Positions 48,745-60,175 of a stretch of 64,000 bases of DNA are shown piece after piece. Numbering within the stretch: position 1 is the stretch's first letter; the number at the start of each line of letters is the position of its first letter. Source of the stretch: Gymnothorax reevesii. Its lineage: Eukaryota > Chordata > Actinopteri > Anguilliformes > Muraenidae. The translations under genes and the position numbers were made by a program. Location of the stretch: the NCBI GenBank assembly GCA_029721435.1, contig CM056573.1, positions 150,743,947 to 150,807,946 on the forward strand. Reading direction: 5' to 3'. The notes under the pieces are model-generated. The model saw only the letters and a list, made by a program, of their open reading frames with translations. It did no database searches and was not told the DNA's origin.

Positions 48745-49108
48745 AATGTGTGAAGTCAGCAAAGGAGTTTTTTCCGCTGGAGTAAAAGTTGCAACCATGA
48801 AAAAAAAAAAATAAAAAATAACAATTAAACAATGTTAATTTGCGCACCTGTCACTATTTTTCCATTAATTTGGAGTCAAACGCAAGCATGAACTTAACAC
48901 AACAACAATAAGTTCCTCTCAGACGCAGTTGAAAGAATTTAAAAAAAATCTTAGGCACCCCACGTTTTTTAAAATGTAAATCCTGCTTTTTAGATGTTTA
49001 CTTTTTTCCCATAATCTAAGTTGCTGAAGATAAATAATATATTTGAAAGTCCAAATTTTAATTAAAAAAATGGTTTTATAAATAAATGTATTTAATTAAA
49101 AATAGTTG
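48745..49108. other. gene-free AT-rich sequence
   Basis: Nothing recognised other than A-rich tracts. Confidence 0.4.
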
Positions 49109-49456
49109 CTACAGATAATTTAGTTTTGACAGAGCCATGATGTCAATATAATCACGGCTGTCTGCAAGTACTTGGAGGGGAACACTCAAGTGAGACAGCC
49201 AGGCCGCAGAAGAACAGTGGCAATTTTTCCTTTCTGAGTGGCACACCCTCAGTTGTCTCGGACCCCTCGTCTCATGATCCGTTTGGGTTGCTGTCCAGAA
49301 TCTTTCATGTACAGGCTGTAAACAGATGTGGCGCTCTTGAGCCACCATAGTCACTCGTGGCTGCCCTAAGCGGGGTCGGTCAGTGACAGTGCCTGTGTTC
49401 CATTCTCGGATAGACCGCTGACTGATTGCATTATGTGCACTGTCACCCTTCAACAA
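49109..49456 (-). mobile_element. Tc1-like transposase fragment
   Basis: The minus-strand 115-codon frame includes SIREWNTGTVTDRPRLGQPRV, then TMVAQERHICLQPVHERF and an RGPRQLRV-like segment. This corresponds to the linker between the DNA-binding and catalytic domains of Tc1 transposases (TGSTxDRPRSGRPRVT, then QDRYI). The sequence resembles the element at 52690-54323, but catalytic blocks are absent. Confidence 0.6.
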
Positions 49457-49619
49457 TGTTTGTTATTTGTGGAGTGCTTGGCGCATTCATGTGACACGGG
49501 TCAGGAATACGATACCACGCGCTTTTCTATATTTCCACTCGTGCCTCACTGGAAAAGCAATAAAAATCAATCGATTCTTCAATTTGCTGCAAATGCAGGA
49601 CATACTTCACCGTCGTGTT

Positions 49620-50550
49620 TTGAATGGCGCTAAGTATACATTCATTTTGTCTCTTTGATGTGGGATTTTTAAAAAATAATATAATACAGCCCTCTGAGTG
49701 ATCTTTGTGTCACTTATGCATTTAGCCTGTCGGTGATATTCTGCCAGGTCATCTCCCTCGCCCTGTCGATGGCAGCAGTGCTCTCTTTGCTTGTAGTAAT
49801 TTCCCAATCATCCTCATAAACCTCCATGATGAGGGTTTGCTTTGCTGAGGAGAGCGCAGAGAGGGGCTTCGGGAGTAGGGCGGAAGGCGCGAATTTAGAT
49901 AGTTCAGCTTTTTGTTTGATATTAGTTCATTGTTTATTGCTCGAAATTTTGAGTTTGGAACAAATGGAGGTGATGAGGAGGAAGGGAGTAAAAAGGAAGT
50001 GGAAATGAAATTGACAAAGGGCCATTTGTTATAGGGAAGGAGGTGGTAGGAGGTAGATGGAAAAACAATCGTGTATTCAGTAATCACTTTGTCGGGATGT
50101 TTGTCAAAAATGAAATTGGGAACATAAATGATGTTAGGATATGTAGTAGTGGAATTGTGATAATTGAATGTGCAGTTGCTATCTCACGAAAGTGAGTACA
50201 CCCCTCACATTTTGACAATTAATTTATTGTATCTTTTCAAGGGACAACATTGTAGAAATGAAACCTGAATATATTTTAGAGTAGTCATTGAACAATATGT
50301 GTAGCTTTACTGCACTGTCCAAATAACTGAACAAACAGTCACTAGCTGCGTTTCCCTTACCACTAGAATTGCGCAAAACCTAACTATCGAAATAATAAAA
50401 ACTGGTAATGGAAACACCCAACTTTCGAGAAAACTCTCAAATATCGATACAAAGTTTTTCGCATGAGGTGGTTTTTTAGACGTGTCGATAAAGAACTTTA
50501 TCACAAAAGTGTAATGGAAACTCTTTTTTCCGCTAAACATGACGCCACCG
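49620..50550. mobile_element. possible PIF/Harbinger remnant
   Basis: Read on the minus strand, 49715-49757 encodes EMTWQNITDRLNA, like the Myb/SANT-type DNA-binding protein of Harbinger elements, preceded by a charged segment. The region 50340-50530 holds CTGCGTTTCCCTTACC and GGTAATGGAAACACCC, which are inverted relative to each other and typical of Harbinger-like ends in fish. No transposase is visible, and the two parts may be unrelated. Confidence 0.3.
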
Positions 50551-50644
50551 GACATCATTTATGAACCCCTCGGTCACGATCACGTCCCAGAAATCCCTAA
50601 TTCATGGCTGCTGCCACACATAAGGACTCCATTGTGTGGACTGG

Positions 50645-51985
50645 AAGGGGGGGGGGTGCGCATACTTGAGGGCCTCTGGTTCCTGCAAATCAAAAAGTTT
50701 GCGAAAAGTAACACTTGCATATCATACTACATTGATCCTACTATGAGCATATAGAATATGAAAAGATTCTGTGGTGGAATTTTTAAATAAATGACCATCA
50801 AACTTGGTAGTGTGAAATGTGCGAATTCAGACAACTGGATGGGGGGGGGCATACTTGAGGGTCTCTAGTTCCTACAAAACAAAATGTTTGTGGAAAAGTG
50901 ACACTTGCATATCATACTACATGGATCCTACTATAAGCTTGTAGAATATGAAGAGATTCTGTTGCGGAATTTTGAAATAAATGGCCATTAAAGTTGATAC
51001 TGTGTAATGTGCCAATGCAGACAATTGGATGGGGGGATCATGTTTGAGGGCTGATAATTCTGGCAAATCACAAAGTGTGTCAAAGGTAACACTTCAATAG
51101 CATAACACATGAATCCTAGTATAAAATTTTAAAATATGAAAAGATTCCATGGTGGTATTTTAAAAGAAATGGCCGTCAAATTTGGTACTGTTTAATGTGT
51201 GAATGCAGACAATTGAAGGGGGGTCCATACTTGAGGGCCTGTGGTTCCTGCAAATCAAGTAGTCTGTAAAAAGTAACTCTTGTTTACTACAGTATAAGTC
51301 ATGCGTCATAGTATAAACTCACTGAATATGCAAAGATTCGGTGCCAAACATATTGAATAAATGGCCATCAAATCGGGAACTATTGTAATGTGTGAATGGA
51401 TACGACTGATTAGGGTACCATGTTTGAGAGCCTGTAATTCCTGTGAAGTTTGTGAAAAATAAAAAGTCCTGACCATAGTACATGCACAGTAATATAAATT
51501 GACCGAATATGAAAAGATTCTATGATGGAATTATGAAAAAAAAGGGCATCAATGTCGGAACTGTTGCAGTGTACGAAAGGAGATGATCAAATATTGAGCC
51601 ACGTTTCAGGGTCTGTATTTCCTGCGAATCAAAAACTTTTCGAAAAATAACACCTGCTTGCCGCACTACATCTATTCTATTATAATACAAAACTGAATAT
51701 AGAGATTCTACTGTGGAATTATTAAATAAATGGCCATCAAATTTTGTTACTCATGCAATGTACACATGCAGACAGTTGAATGGGGGTGATATTTGAGGGC
51801 TTGTAATTTCTGCAAATCAAAATGTTTGTGAAATATGACATGCTTCATGTATTCCTGTACAAGTACATTGAAAATGAAAAGATTCCATGGCGGAATTATT
51901 AAAGAAATGGCCATCAAATTAGGCAGTTTGCAGTGTGAGAATGAAGACAATGGAATGGGTGACCATGAATTAAATTGAATGGATG
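50645..51985. repeat. tandem repeat block A, about 188-bp period, 7 diverged units
   Basis: The marker word TACTTGAGGGCC or its variants recurs at about 50665, 50854, 51043, 51230, 51423, 51604 and 51792, spacing 181-193 bp. Each unit contains a version of GAATATGAAAAGATTCTGT, AATAAATGGCCATCAAA and CCTGCAAATCAAA. The last five units align one for one with the five diverged units of block B (60319 to 61065), so the two blocks are duplicates of one structure. Confidence 0.9.
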
Positions 51986-52670
51986 ACTGTGTTTTAGTAC
52001 CTATAATTTGTCAAAAAGAACTTGCATTCAACATTGCTGGTAATATTTTACATCAAGTGTCAGGCTAATTTACTAGTAATTTTTGAATCAATGTGCATCA
52101 CCTGAAGAACTTTGTACTGCCTTGATTGAAAAAAACAAAATGCGTTAGCTTGAACCTGCATTACGCGGTCCTGCGGCCCACCTACATTTGATGGTTTTTG
52201 TTACAAACACAATTGCAATTATATGTTTTCACCAAACTATTCATTTGTCCTCTTAGGAGTATTTACCCTTTTAACCTTCCCCTTCATCTGAAATATCCAT
52301 GCATGCCTTGCAAAATAAAATAACCTTGAGCATATTGTTTAATTTTCTCTTTTGCAAATTATTACAGACCGAATAAGTCAATGATATAATTAGATATCTC
52401 CAACTTAAGTACCTGAACACAAGTGTTTTATTTATTTCAAAATTGTTTTCTTAACCTAAACATAAACATGAAAGAAAAGCGATTGGACTAATTTACTCAC
52501 CCAATAAATAGTTAGTTTTTGCGACTATATGTTCATAATTTCACCAATGAAGAACCCACCGATTCTCTGTTTTGATGTTTATTTTTCTTTTATTATGCTG
52601 TCGTTTTATGTATTTTAGAACATGCATGTGTAAATTTTATTCTTCATGGCAGTCATGCACGATAGCATGA
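51986..52670. repeat. tail and reversed loop of block A
   Basis: About 620 bp downstream of the last unit match 61270-61904 of block B (for example TCAATGTGCATCACCTGAAG and AATGCGTTAGCTTGAAC). The final approximately 50 bp (about 52612-52662: TTTTAGAACATGCATGTG, then TTCATGGCAGTCATGCAC) match the loop of the big palindrome, but in reverse complement. Confidence 0.8.
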
Positions 52671-52689
52671 GGTTACATTAAATCTAAAA

Positions 52690-54323
52690 TACACTCAACA
52701 AAAATATAAACGCAACACTTTTGTTTTTGCTCCCATTTGTCATGAGATGGACTCAAAGATCTAAAATTCATTCCAGATACACAATATTACCATTTCTCTC
52801 AAACATTGCTCACAAATCTGTCTAAATGTGTGATAGTGAGCACTTTTGCTTTACTGAGACAATCCATCCCACCTCACAGGTGTGCCACATCAAGATGCTC
52901 ATCAGACACCATGATTAGTGCACAGGTGTACCTTATACTGCCCACAATAAAAGGCCACTCTGAAATGTGTAGTTTTGTCTCACAGCAAAATGCCACAGAT
53001 GGCGCAAGCATTGAAGGAGCGTGCAATTGGCATGCTGACAGCAGGAATGTCAACCAGATCTGTTGCACAGGCATTGAATGTTTATTTCTCCACCATAAGC
53101 CGTCTCCAAAGGCGTTTCAGAGAATATGGCAGTACATCCAACCGGCCTCACAACTGCAGACCACGTGTAACCACACCAGCCCAGGACCTCCACATCCAGC
53201 AGGTTCACCTCCAAGATCGTCTGAGACCAGCTACTCAGACTGCTGCTGAAACAATTGGTTTGCATAACCAAAGAATTTCTGCACAAACTGTCAGAAACCG
53301 TCTCAGGGAAGCTCAACTGCATGCTCGTCGTCCTCATCGGGGTCTTAACCTGACTCCAGATCGTCGCCGTTACAGACTTGAGTGGGCAAATGCTCACATT
53401 CGATGGCGTCTTGCACTTTGGAGAGGTGTTGTCTTCACGGATGAATCTCGGTTTACATTGTTCAGGGCAGATGGCAGACAGCGTGTGTGGCGTCGTGTGG
53501 GTGAGCGCTTTGCTGATGTCAATGTTGTGGATCGAATGGCCCATGTTGGTGGTGGGGTTATGGTATGGACAGGCATCTGTTATAGACGAAGAAACCAGGT
53601 GCATTTTATTGATGGCATTTTGAATGCACAGAGATACCGTGATGAGATCCTGAGGCCCATTGTAGTGCCATACATCCATGAACATCACCTCATGTTTCAG
53701 CAAGATAATGCACGGCCCCATGTTGCAAGAATCTGTACACAATTCTTGGAAGCTGAAAATGTCCCAGTTCTTGCATGGCCAGCATACTCACCGGACATGT
53801 CACCCATTGAGCATGTTTGGGATGTGCTTGACCGGCGTATACGACAGCGCATACCAGTTCCCACTAATATCCAGCAACTTCGCACAGCCATTGAAGAGGA
53901 GTGAACCAACATTCCACAGGCCACAATTTACAATCTGATAAACTCTATGCGAAGAAGATGTGTTGCACTGCATGAGGCTAATGGTGGTCACACCAGATAC
54001 TGACTGGTTCTGGGTCCCCAGACCCCCAATAAAGCAAAAACTGCACATTTCAGAGTGGCCTTTTATTGTGGACAGTCTAAGGTACACCTGTGCACTAATC
54101 ATGGTGTCTGGTGAGCATCTTGATGTGGCACACCTGTGAGGTGGGATGGATTGTCTCAGCAAAGCAAAAGTGCTCACTATCACACATTTAAACAGATTTG
54201 TGAACAATGTTTGAGAGAAATGGTAATATTGTGTATCTGGAATGAATTTTAGATCTTTGAGTCCATCTCATGGCAAATGGGAGCAAAAACAAAAGTGTTG
54301 CGTTTATATTTTTGTTGAGTGTA
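52690..54323 (+). mobile_element. Tc1-like element, nearly intact
   Basis: The termini are TACACTCAACAAAAATATAA and its reverse complement at the right end, flanked by the TA target. The inverted repeats are unusually long (about 250 bp or more) and nearly identical, and they reach almost to the transposase start. The element is 1.63 kb. Sharp ends and a nearly open transposase point to recent activity in this lineage. It is inserted at the edge of tandem block A. Confidence 0.92.
52990..54003 (+). pseudogene. Tc1-like transposase, one in-frame stop
   Basis: From ATG 52990, 304 codons are open. The start was chosen as the first ATG before MAQALKERAIGMLTAG, the helix-turn-helix N-terminus; the open frame before it has no ATG. 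The second DNA-binding part includes RISAQTVRNRLREAQL. The catalytic domain has FTDESRFTLF (Asp 151), MFQQDNARPH (Asp 239) and YSPDMSPIEHVWD (Glu 274), a DD34E triad. TGA at 53902-53904 stands where related proteins have Trp (EEWxxIPQ). The frame then stays open for 32 codons, ending GGHTRY before TGA at 54001. So a single substitution separates it from a full reading frame. It catalyses cut-and-paste transposition at TA. Loss of the C-terminal tail probably inactivates it, but that is not certain. Confidence 0.9.
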
Positions 54324-54700
54324 GATTCCTATTAAGAAGGAATGGCTATTATTTCATATAATTTCATAAGATTTTACTGTGGAATTTGAGAGAAATTCAC
54401 AGGGGAAATCACTAATCAGCTTAAATGCCAACACAGCCACAATATCTTCAAATGTCAGATGTCATTAAAACAATTTTCTTGAGAGGTTACATGAAACTTA
54501 CAAGTCATTCCTGTTAAAAATGACCCTGGCTATGAATGCATATAATTTCATAAGATTTTACTGCGGGGTTTTTGAAGAATTTACAGGGGAAATCAGCTCA
54601 AATGACAACACAGCCACAATACCTTCAAACTTCAGGCGTCATTAAATAAATTTCCTTGAGAGGTTTCATGAAATAAAAATTTCTAGGTTCACATCTGTTT
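54324..54700. repeat. two further tandem units of about 184 bp
   Basis: TTTCATAAGATTTTACTG recurs at about 54362 and 54546, and the surrounding sequence (GGGGAAATCA, AACACAGCCACAATA, CTTGAGAGGTT) repeats with the same spacing. The spacing, and a loose match to the AAGATTCTGTGGTGGAATTT core of the 188-bp units, suggest old relatives of that repeat, now separated by the Tc1 insertion. Confidence 0.5.
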
Positions 54701-55949
54701 TGTCCGGGCTAGAAGAATGCCTACAGTGCCGGATTTTTGCCTGAAGTGGCCCACATCCGTATGGTGTCTGGGCAGCTAACTCATATTCGTAATGCTTAAT
54801 ATAGACATAAGCGGTGCAGAAAACATGCCTGAAGCAGGAAAGTAAAATGCAACATTATCGCATCATAAAGACATAGGACAGAGGCTTCTCTGGATTTCAG
54901 AGAAAGCACTGGGTTAATTCATTATTTTTTATAATTATGATTATTTTTTCCATCCTTACAATATCACTATTAAATCTGTTGTTAATGTTTACCCTTCATG
55001 ATCTGTCATTAATACTTTCTTAAATCAGCCAGAAAACCCCTAAATTATATTATCATTTTCAGCAAATTTATTTGCAATATTTGGCTTCATGGCTCTGTTC
55101 TGGGGTCTCCCTGCCCTACCATGTGTATGCATGAAAAGCCGGTAGGCAGGGAGAGCCAAAAACCTAACCTTCCACACATACACAAACCCATTTGCAGAGA
55201 GAGCAGCAGCAAACCCCCAGGGGAACAGAACAGAGCATCAATGACTGTGCTGTTACTGAATAAGTCAGGTATACATGTAAAGGAGAAGTGGGGCATGGAG
55301 GTGGGTGGCAAATGAGCAGAAAAAGCAGCAATAGTAGGCAAGCAAATCATCTTTAAATAGAGCGTCTTGTTTCAGATTTTCCAACTGAGTGCCTGGAGGG
55401 AATCACCTGAGCTGTCAGCTGATGTGAACTTGGCTCACGATCTGTACTATCACTAATGAATGCGGGTTTGCAAGCTAGGTGTGACTCCATGGTCTATTTG
55501 AACTACAGCTGTGCTCAATTAATCACAGGTTTATATATTAGTCCTGATTATTCAGTAAATAAATTGTGTGATTATTAATCAAGCGATCTTAAACTGGGTC
55601 GGTTGAAAGCAATTATGCGTTTAAAGGGGAACTCCAGGATAATGCATAATTCTGTTTTATACAAATATAATTAGGAAATAAATTTTGTAAAATACAAAAA
55701 TGTGAAATTTACGTTGTCAAAGACTAGATAAATGAGGTTTTATTCCCCTTAATTAGCTGTCATATGCCACAACGGTTACGTGATAATGATGAAACATCGC
55801 CCAGAGGTATGCGCTATTATTGTGTTTGATAGTGTGATTGTCTCAGTCCATCATTTGATGGCAAAAGATCATTTAATATGGCCCATTGGCCAGTTGCAGG
55901 AGATGCTGTTGTGTACTTTCTGAAATACACAGGGTTGCTTCAACATTAA
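54701..55949. other. gene-free sequence
   Basis: No gene. TTTTGTCCGGGCTA at about 54697-54710 is the reverse complement of a 14-mer inside the repeat near 2.14 kb, a hint of a shared repeat family. The 87-codon frame at 55087-55350 has no recognisable domain. Confidence 0.35.
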
Positions 55950-56860
55950 TGGTTTGCTTCTGTTACTTATTAGTCTATATCATGCTGAGCAGATGACAGG
56001 TATACCATCCCACATACAAACCCAAACTCTGCATATATCAACCCCACTTGTATTTTTTGGAAATACCCAGTTTGAATTTGATGCCTGCAACATGTTCCAA
56101 AAAAGCTGGGACAGAGGCAACAAAAGACTGGAAACGTTGAGGAATGCTGAAAAAACACCTGTTTGGAACATTCCACGGGATGGGGCAAGGTTCACCACTT
56201 TGTGAACAACTATGTGAGCACATTTAAGACCAACACTTCTCAATGTGCAATTGCAAAGAATTTAGGGATTTCATCATCTACAGTCCATAATATCATCAAA
56301 AATATTCAGAGAATCCTGAGAAATCTCGGCGGCAAGGCCGAAAACCAACATTGAATGCCTGTGACCGTCGGCCGCTCAGATGGCACAGCATTAAAATTGA
56401 CATCATTCTGTAAAAGATATTACCATGTCAGCTCAGGAACACTTCAGAAAGCCATCATCAGTTAACACAGTTCACTACATCACTACATCACTACATCTAC
56501 AAGTGCAAGTTAAAACTACCATGCAAAGAGAAAGCCATATATCAACAACACCCAGGAACACAGCCAGCTTCTTTGGGCTCGAGCGCATCTGAGATGGACT
56601 GATACAAAGTGGAAAAGTGTGCTGTGGTCTGACGAGTCCGCAATTCAAATTGTTTTTGGAAATCATGGACCTCATGTCCTCCAGGCTGAAGAGGAAAAGG
56701 ACCATCTAGATTGTTTCAGCGCAAAGCTTAAAAGCCAGCAACTGTAATGGTATGGGGATGTATTAGGGCTTATGAGTAACTTGCACATCTGTAAATGCAC
56801 CATTAATGCTGAAAGGTATATACAAGTTTTGGAGCAACATATGCCGCCTGCTAAGCAAAG
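55950..56860 (+). mobile_element. Tc1-like relic, 3'-truncated
   Basis: The frame starting at 56163 reads KVHHFVNNYVSTFKTNTSQC, then [20 protein letters not shown], the helix-turn-helix N-terminus of a Tc1 transposase. After several frame breaks, 56620-56690 encodes the VVxRVRNSNCFWKSWTSC-like and SDESAIQIVFGNHG-like segment around the first catalytic Asp. Near 56740-56820 is VMVWGCIRAYE-like and NAERYIQVLEQH. The sequence stops there without the last catalytic block. It is related to the element at 41591-43138. Confidence 0.65.
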
Positions 56861-57514
56861 TCATATGGGAAAACAAAGGGCAACATGGCGGCGGCGAATG
56901 CCTGCAACAGGGCAGGTGTTGCAGGTAAAAGAGTTGTCAACTTTAGTTTTAAAGTTTATAAACGTGGCGTACGCTTTACAACTGTCTCAAGACGAAGGCA
57001 GACGATTGTTGACTCGCTACAGAAAGTCATCGTTGTTAGTTATATTGCAGTGCTACTGATGTTATCACTTCGCTGCTGCTCGGCGTTTAATCTGCAGCAG
57101 CAAAGACACCATGAGCACCTCGTTACCTTTAATTCACGGAGCCAGTTCATCTGCTACTCCCAGCTGCTGGAACTGCGGTCAAGCTATCACCAGTTCGCAA
57201 AACGACGGTCAAACTATCACCGCTAAAATTTTGATGCGCAATTACAGCGGATAGCGCGGTACTTTGGTCACGTGATACAAATGCTGTCAAAATTCGGCTT
57301 GCTGAGAGAAAAACCGAGGCTTATTCAACGAAAGAATGCGTATATCTTATTCATTAAAAAAATCGTCAACAACTTCCATAATGTAGTTTGAAAATGACTT
57401 TTCTTTTTCTTTTTTCAATAAATAGTTCACATTTTGTGGAGATTGAAATGTGAGATTTTGGCGAGCTGCTGTGAATCCAGATGACAAATAATTGCTTGTA
57501 ACTGTAATAATGTT
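56861..57514. other. CpG-richer stretch with an unassigned 113-codon frame
   Basis: From about 56880 the composition changes to CpG-richer DNA. The frame 56885-57226 starts at ATG in a good context (CAACATGGCGG) and encodes a basic protein with one hydrophobic segment (VVSYIAVLLMLSLRCC). A possible splice donor, GCAGGTAAAAG, lies 41 bases after the ATG. No domain is recognised, and the region may be a first-exon-like or mobile-element promoter remnant. The end of this stretch merges into the 188-bp array. Confidence 0.25.
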
Positions 57515-60175
57515 TGACTTAAAGCAAATAGTTAGAGAAAAGTGACACTTGATTATGATAGAAGAGGGATCCTCCTATAAGCCCACCAAATATTGAGAGA
57601 TTCTGTGGTGGATATTTTTAATAAATGGCCATCAAAGTCGATACTGTGCAATGTGGGATTGCAGAAAATTGGATGGGGGCGTCATCCTTAAGGGCCTCTA
57701 TTTCCTGCAAATCAAATAGTTAGAAAAAAGTAACACTTGGTTATGATAGAAAAGGGATCCTACTATAAGCCCACCAAATATGAAAAGATTCTGTGGTGGA
57801 AATTTTTAATAAATGGCCATCAAAGTTGATACTGTGCAATGTGGGATTGCAGAAAATTGGATGGGGACGTCATACTTGAGGACCTCTATTTCCGGCAAAT
57901 CAAATAGTTAGAAAAAAGTAACACTTGATTATGATAGCAAAGGGATCCTACTATAAGCCCACCAAATATAAACAGATTCTGTGGTGGAAAGTTTGAATAA
58001 ATGGCCTTCAAAGTTGATACTGTGCAATGTGTGAATGCAGAAAATTGGATGGGGGTGTCATACTTGAGGACCTCTATTTCCTGCAAATCAAACAGTTAGA
58101 AAAAAGTTACACTTGATTATGATAGTAGAGGGATCCTACTATTAGCCCACCAAATATGAACAGATTCTGTGGTGGAAATTTTTAATAAATGGCCTTCAAA
58201 GTTGAAACTATGAAATGTGGGAATGCAGAAAATTGGATGGGGGTGTCATACTTGAGGACCTCTATTTCCTGCAAATCAAACAGTTAGAAAAAAGTTACAC
58301 TTGATTATGATAGTAGAGGGATCCTACTATAAGTCCACCAAATATGAACAGATTCTGTGGTGGAAATTTTTAATAAATGGCCTTCAAAATTGATACTGTG
58401 AAATGTGGGAATGCAGGAAATTGGATGGGGGCGTCATACTTGCGGACCTATATTTCCTGCAAATCAAATAGTTAGAAAAAAGTAACACTTGATTATGATA
58501 GTAGAGGAGTCCTGCTATAAGCCCACCAAATATGAAAAGATTCTGTGGTGGAAATTATTAATAAATGGCCTTCAAAGTTGATACTGTACAATGTGGGATT
58601 GCAGAAAATTGGATAGGGGCGTCATACTTGAGGACCTCTATTTCCTGCAAATCAAATAGTTAGAAAAAAGTTACACTTTATTATGATAGTAGAGGGATCC
58701 TACTATAAGCCCACCAAATATGAACAGATTCTGTGGTGGAAATTTTTAATAAATGGCCTTCAAATTTGATACTGTGAAATGTGGGAATGCAGAAAATTGG
58801 ATGGGGGCGTCATACTTGCAGACCTCTATTTCCTGCAAATCAAATAGTTAGAAAAAAGTAACACTTGATTATGATAGAAGAGGGATCCTGCTATAAGCCC
58901 ACCAAATATGAACAGATTCTGTGGTGGAAATTTTTAATAAATGGCCTGCAAATTTGATACTGTGCAATGTGGGATTGCAGAAAATTGGATAGGGGCGTCA
59001 TACTTGCGGACCTCTATTTCCTGCAAATCAAATAGTTAGAAAAAATTTACACTTGATTATGATAGTACTGGAATCCTGCTATAAGCCCATCAAATATGAA
59101 CAGATTCTGTGGTGGAAATTTTTAATAAATGGCCTGCAAAGTTGAAACTGTGCAATGTGGGATTGCAGAAAATTGGATAGGGGCGTCATACTTGCGGACC
59201 TCTATTTCCTGCAAATCAAATAGTTAGAAAAAAGTAACACTTGATTATGATAGTATAAGAAACTTTCTATAAGCCCACCAAATATGAACAGATTCTGTGG
59301 TGGAAATTTTTAATAAATGGCCTGCAAAATTGATACTGTGCAATGTGGGATTGCAGAAAGTTGGATAGGGGCGTCATACTTGCGGACCTCTATTTCCTGC
59401 AAAACAAATAGTTAGAAAAAAAAGAATACTTGATTATGATAGCACAGGTATCCTGCTATAAGCCCACCAAATATGAAGAGATTCTGTGGTGGAAATTTTT
59501 AATAAATGGCCTTCAAAATTGATACTGTGAAATGTGGGAATGCAGAAAATTGGATGGGGGTTTCATACTTGCAGATCTCTATTTCCTGCAAATCAAATAG
59601 TTAGAAAAAAGTAACACTTGATTATGATAGTAGAGGGATCCTACTATAAGGCCACCAAATATGAACAGATTCTGTGGTGGAAATTTTTAATAAATGGCCT
59701 TCAAAATTGATACTGTGAAATGTGGGAATGCAGAAAATTGGATGGGGGCGTCATACTTGCGGACCTATATTTCCTGCAAATCAAATAGTTAGAAAAAAGT
59801 AACACTTGATTATGATAGTAGAGGGATCCTGCTATAAGCCCACCAAATATGAACAGATTCTGTGGTGGAAATTTTTAATAAATGGCCTTCAAAGTTGATA
59901 CTGTGAAATGTGGGAATGCAGAAAATTGGATGGGGGCGTCATACTTGCAGACCTCTATTTCCTGCAAATCAAATAGTTAGAAAAAAGTAACACTTGATTA
60001 TGATAGTAGAGGGATCCTGCTATAAGCCCACCAAATATGAACAGATTCTGTGGTGGAAATTTTTAATAAATGGCCTGCAAAGTTGATACTGTGCAATGTG
60101 GGAATGCAGAAAATTGGATGGGGGCGTCATACTTGCGGACCTCTATTTCCTGCAAATCAAATAGTTAGAGAAAAG
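57515..60175. repeat. tandem array block B, about 14 homogeneous 188-bp units
   Basis: The phrase ACCTCTATTTCCTGCAAATC recurs at 57695, 57883, 58071, 58259, 58447, 58635, 58823, 59011, 59199, 59387, 59576, 59764, 59952 and 60140. The spacing is exactly 188 bp every time except one 189. Units are very alike and differ by scattered substitutions. Most carry GGATCC. On the minus strand each unit has TTTTTTCTAACTATTTG, then ATTTGCAG, resembling a branch point, pyrimidine tract and 3' splice site. No long frame spans the units. Confidence 0.95.

Noticed and set aside
53050..53742. 230-codon minus-strand frame inside the Tc1 element
   Set aside because: It is the antisense shadow of the transposase frame, which carries all recognisable motifs.
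57515..60175. CRISPR-like array
   Set aside because: The whole 188-bp unit is repeated without variable spacers, and the context is a vertebrate genome. It is a satellite-type tandem repeat.
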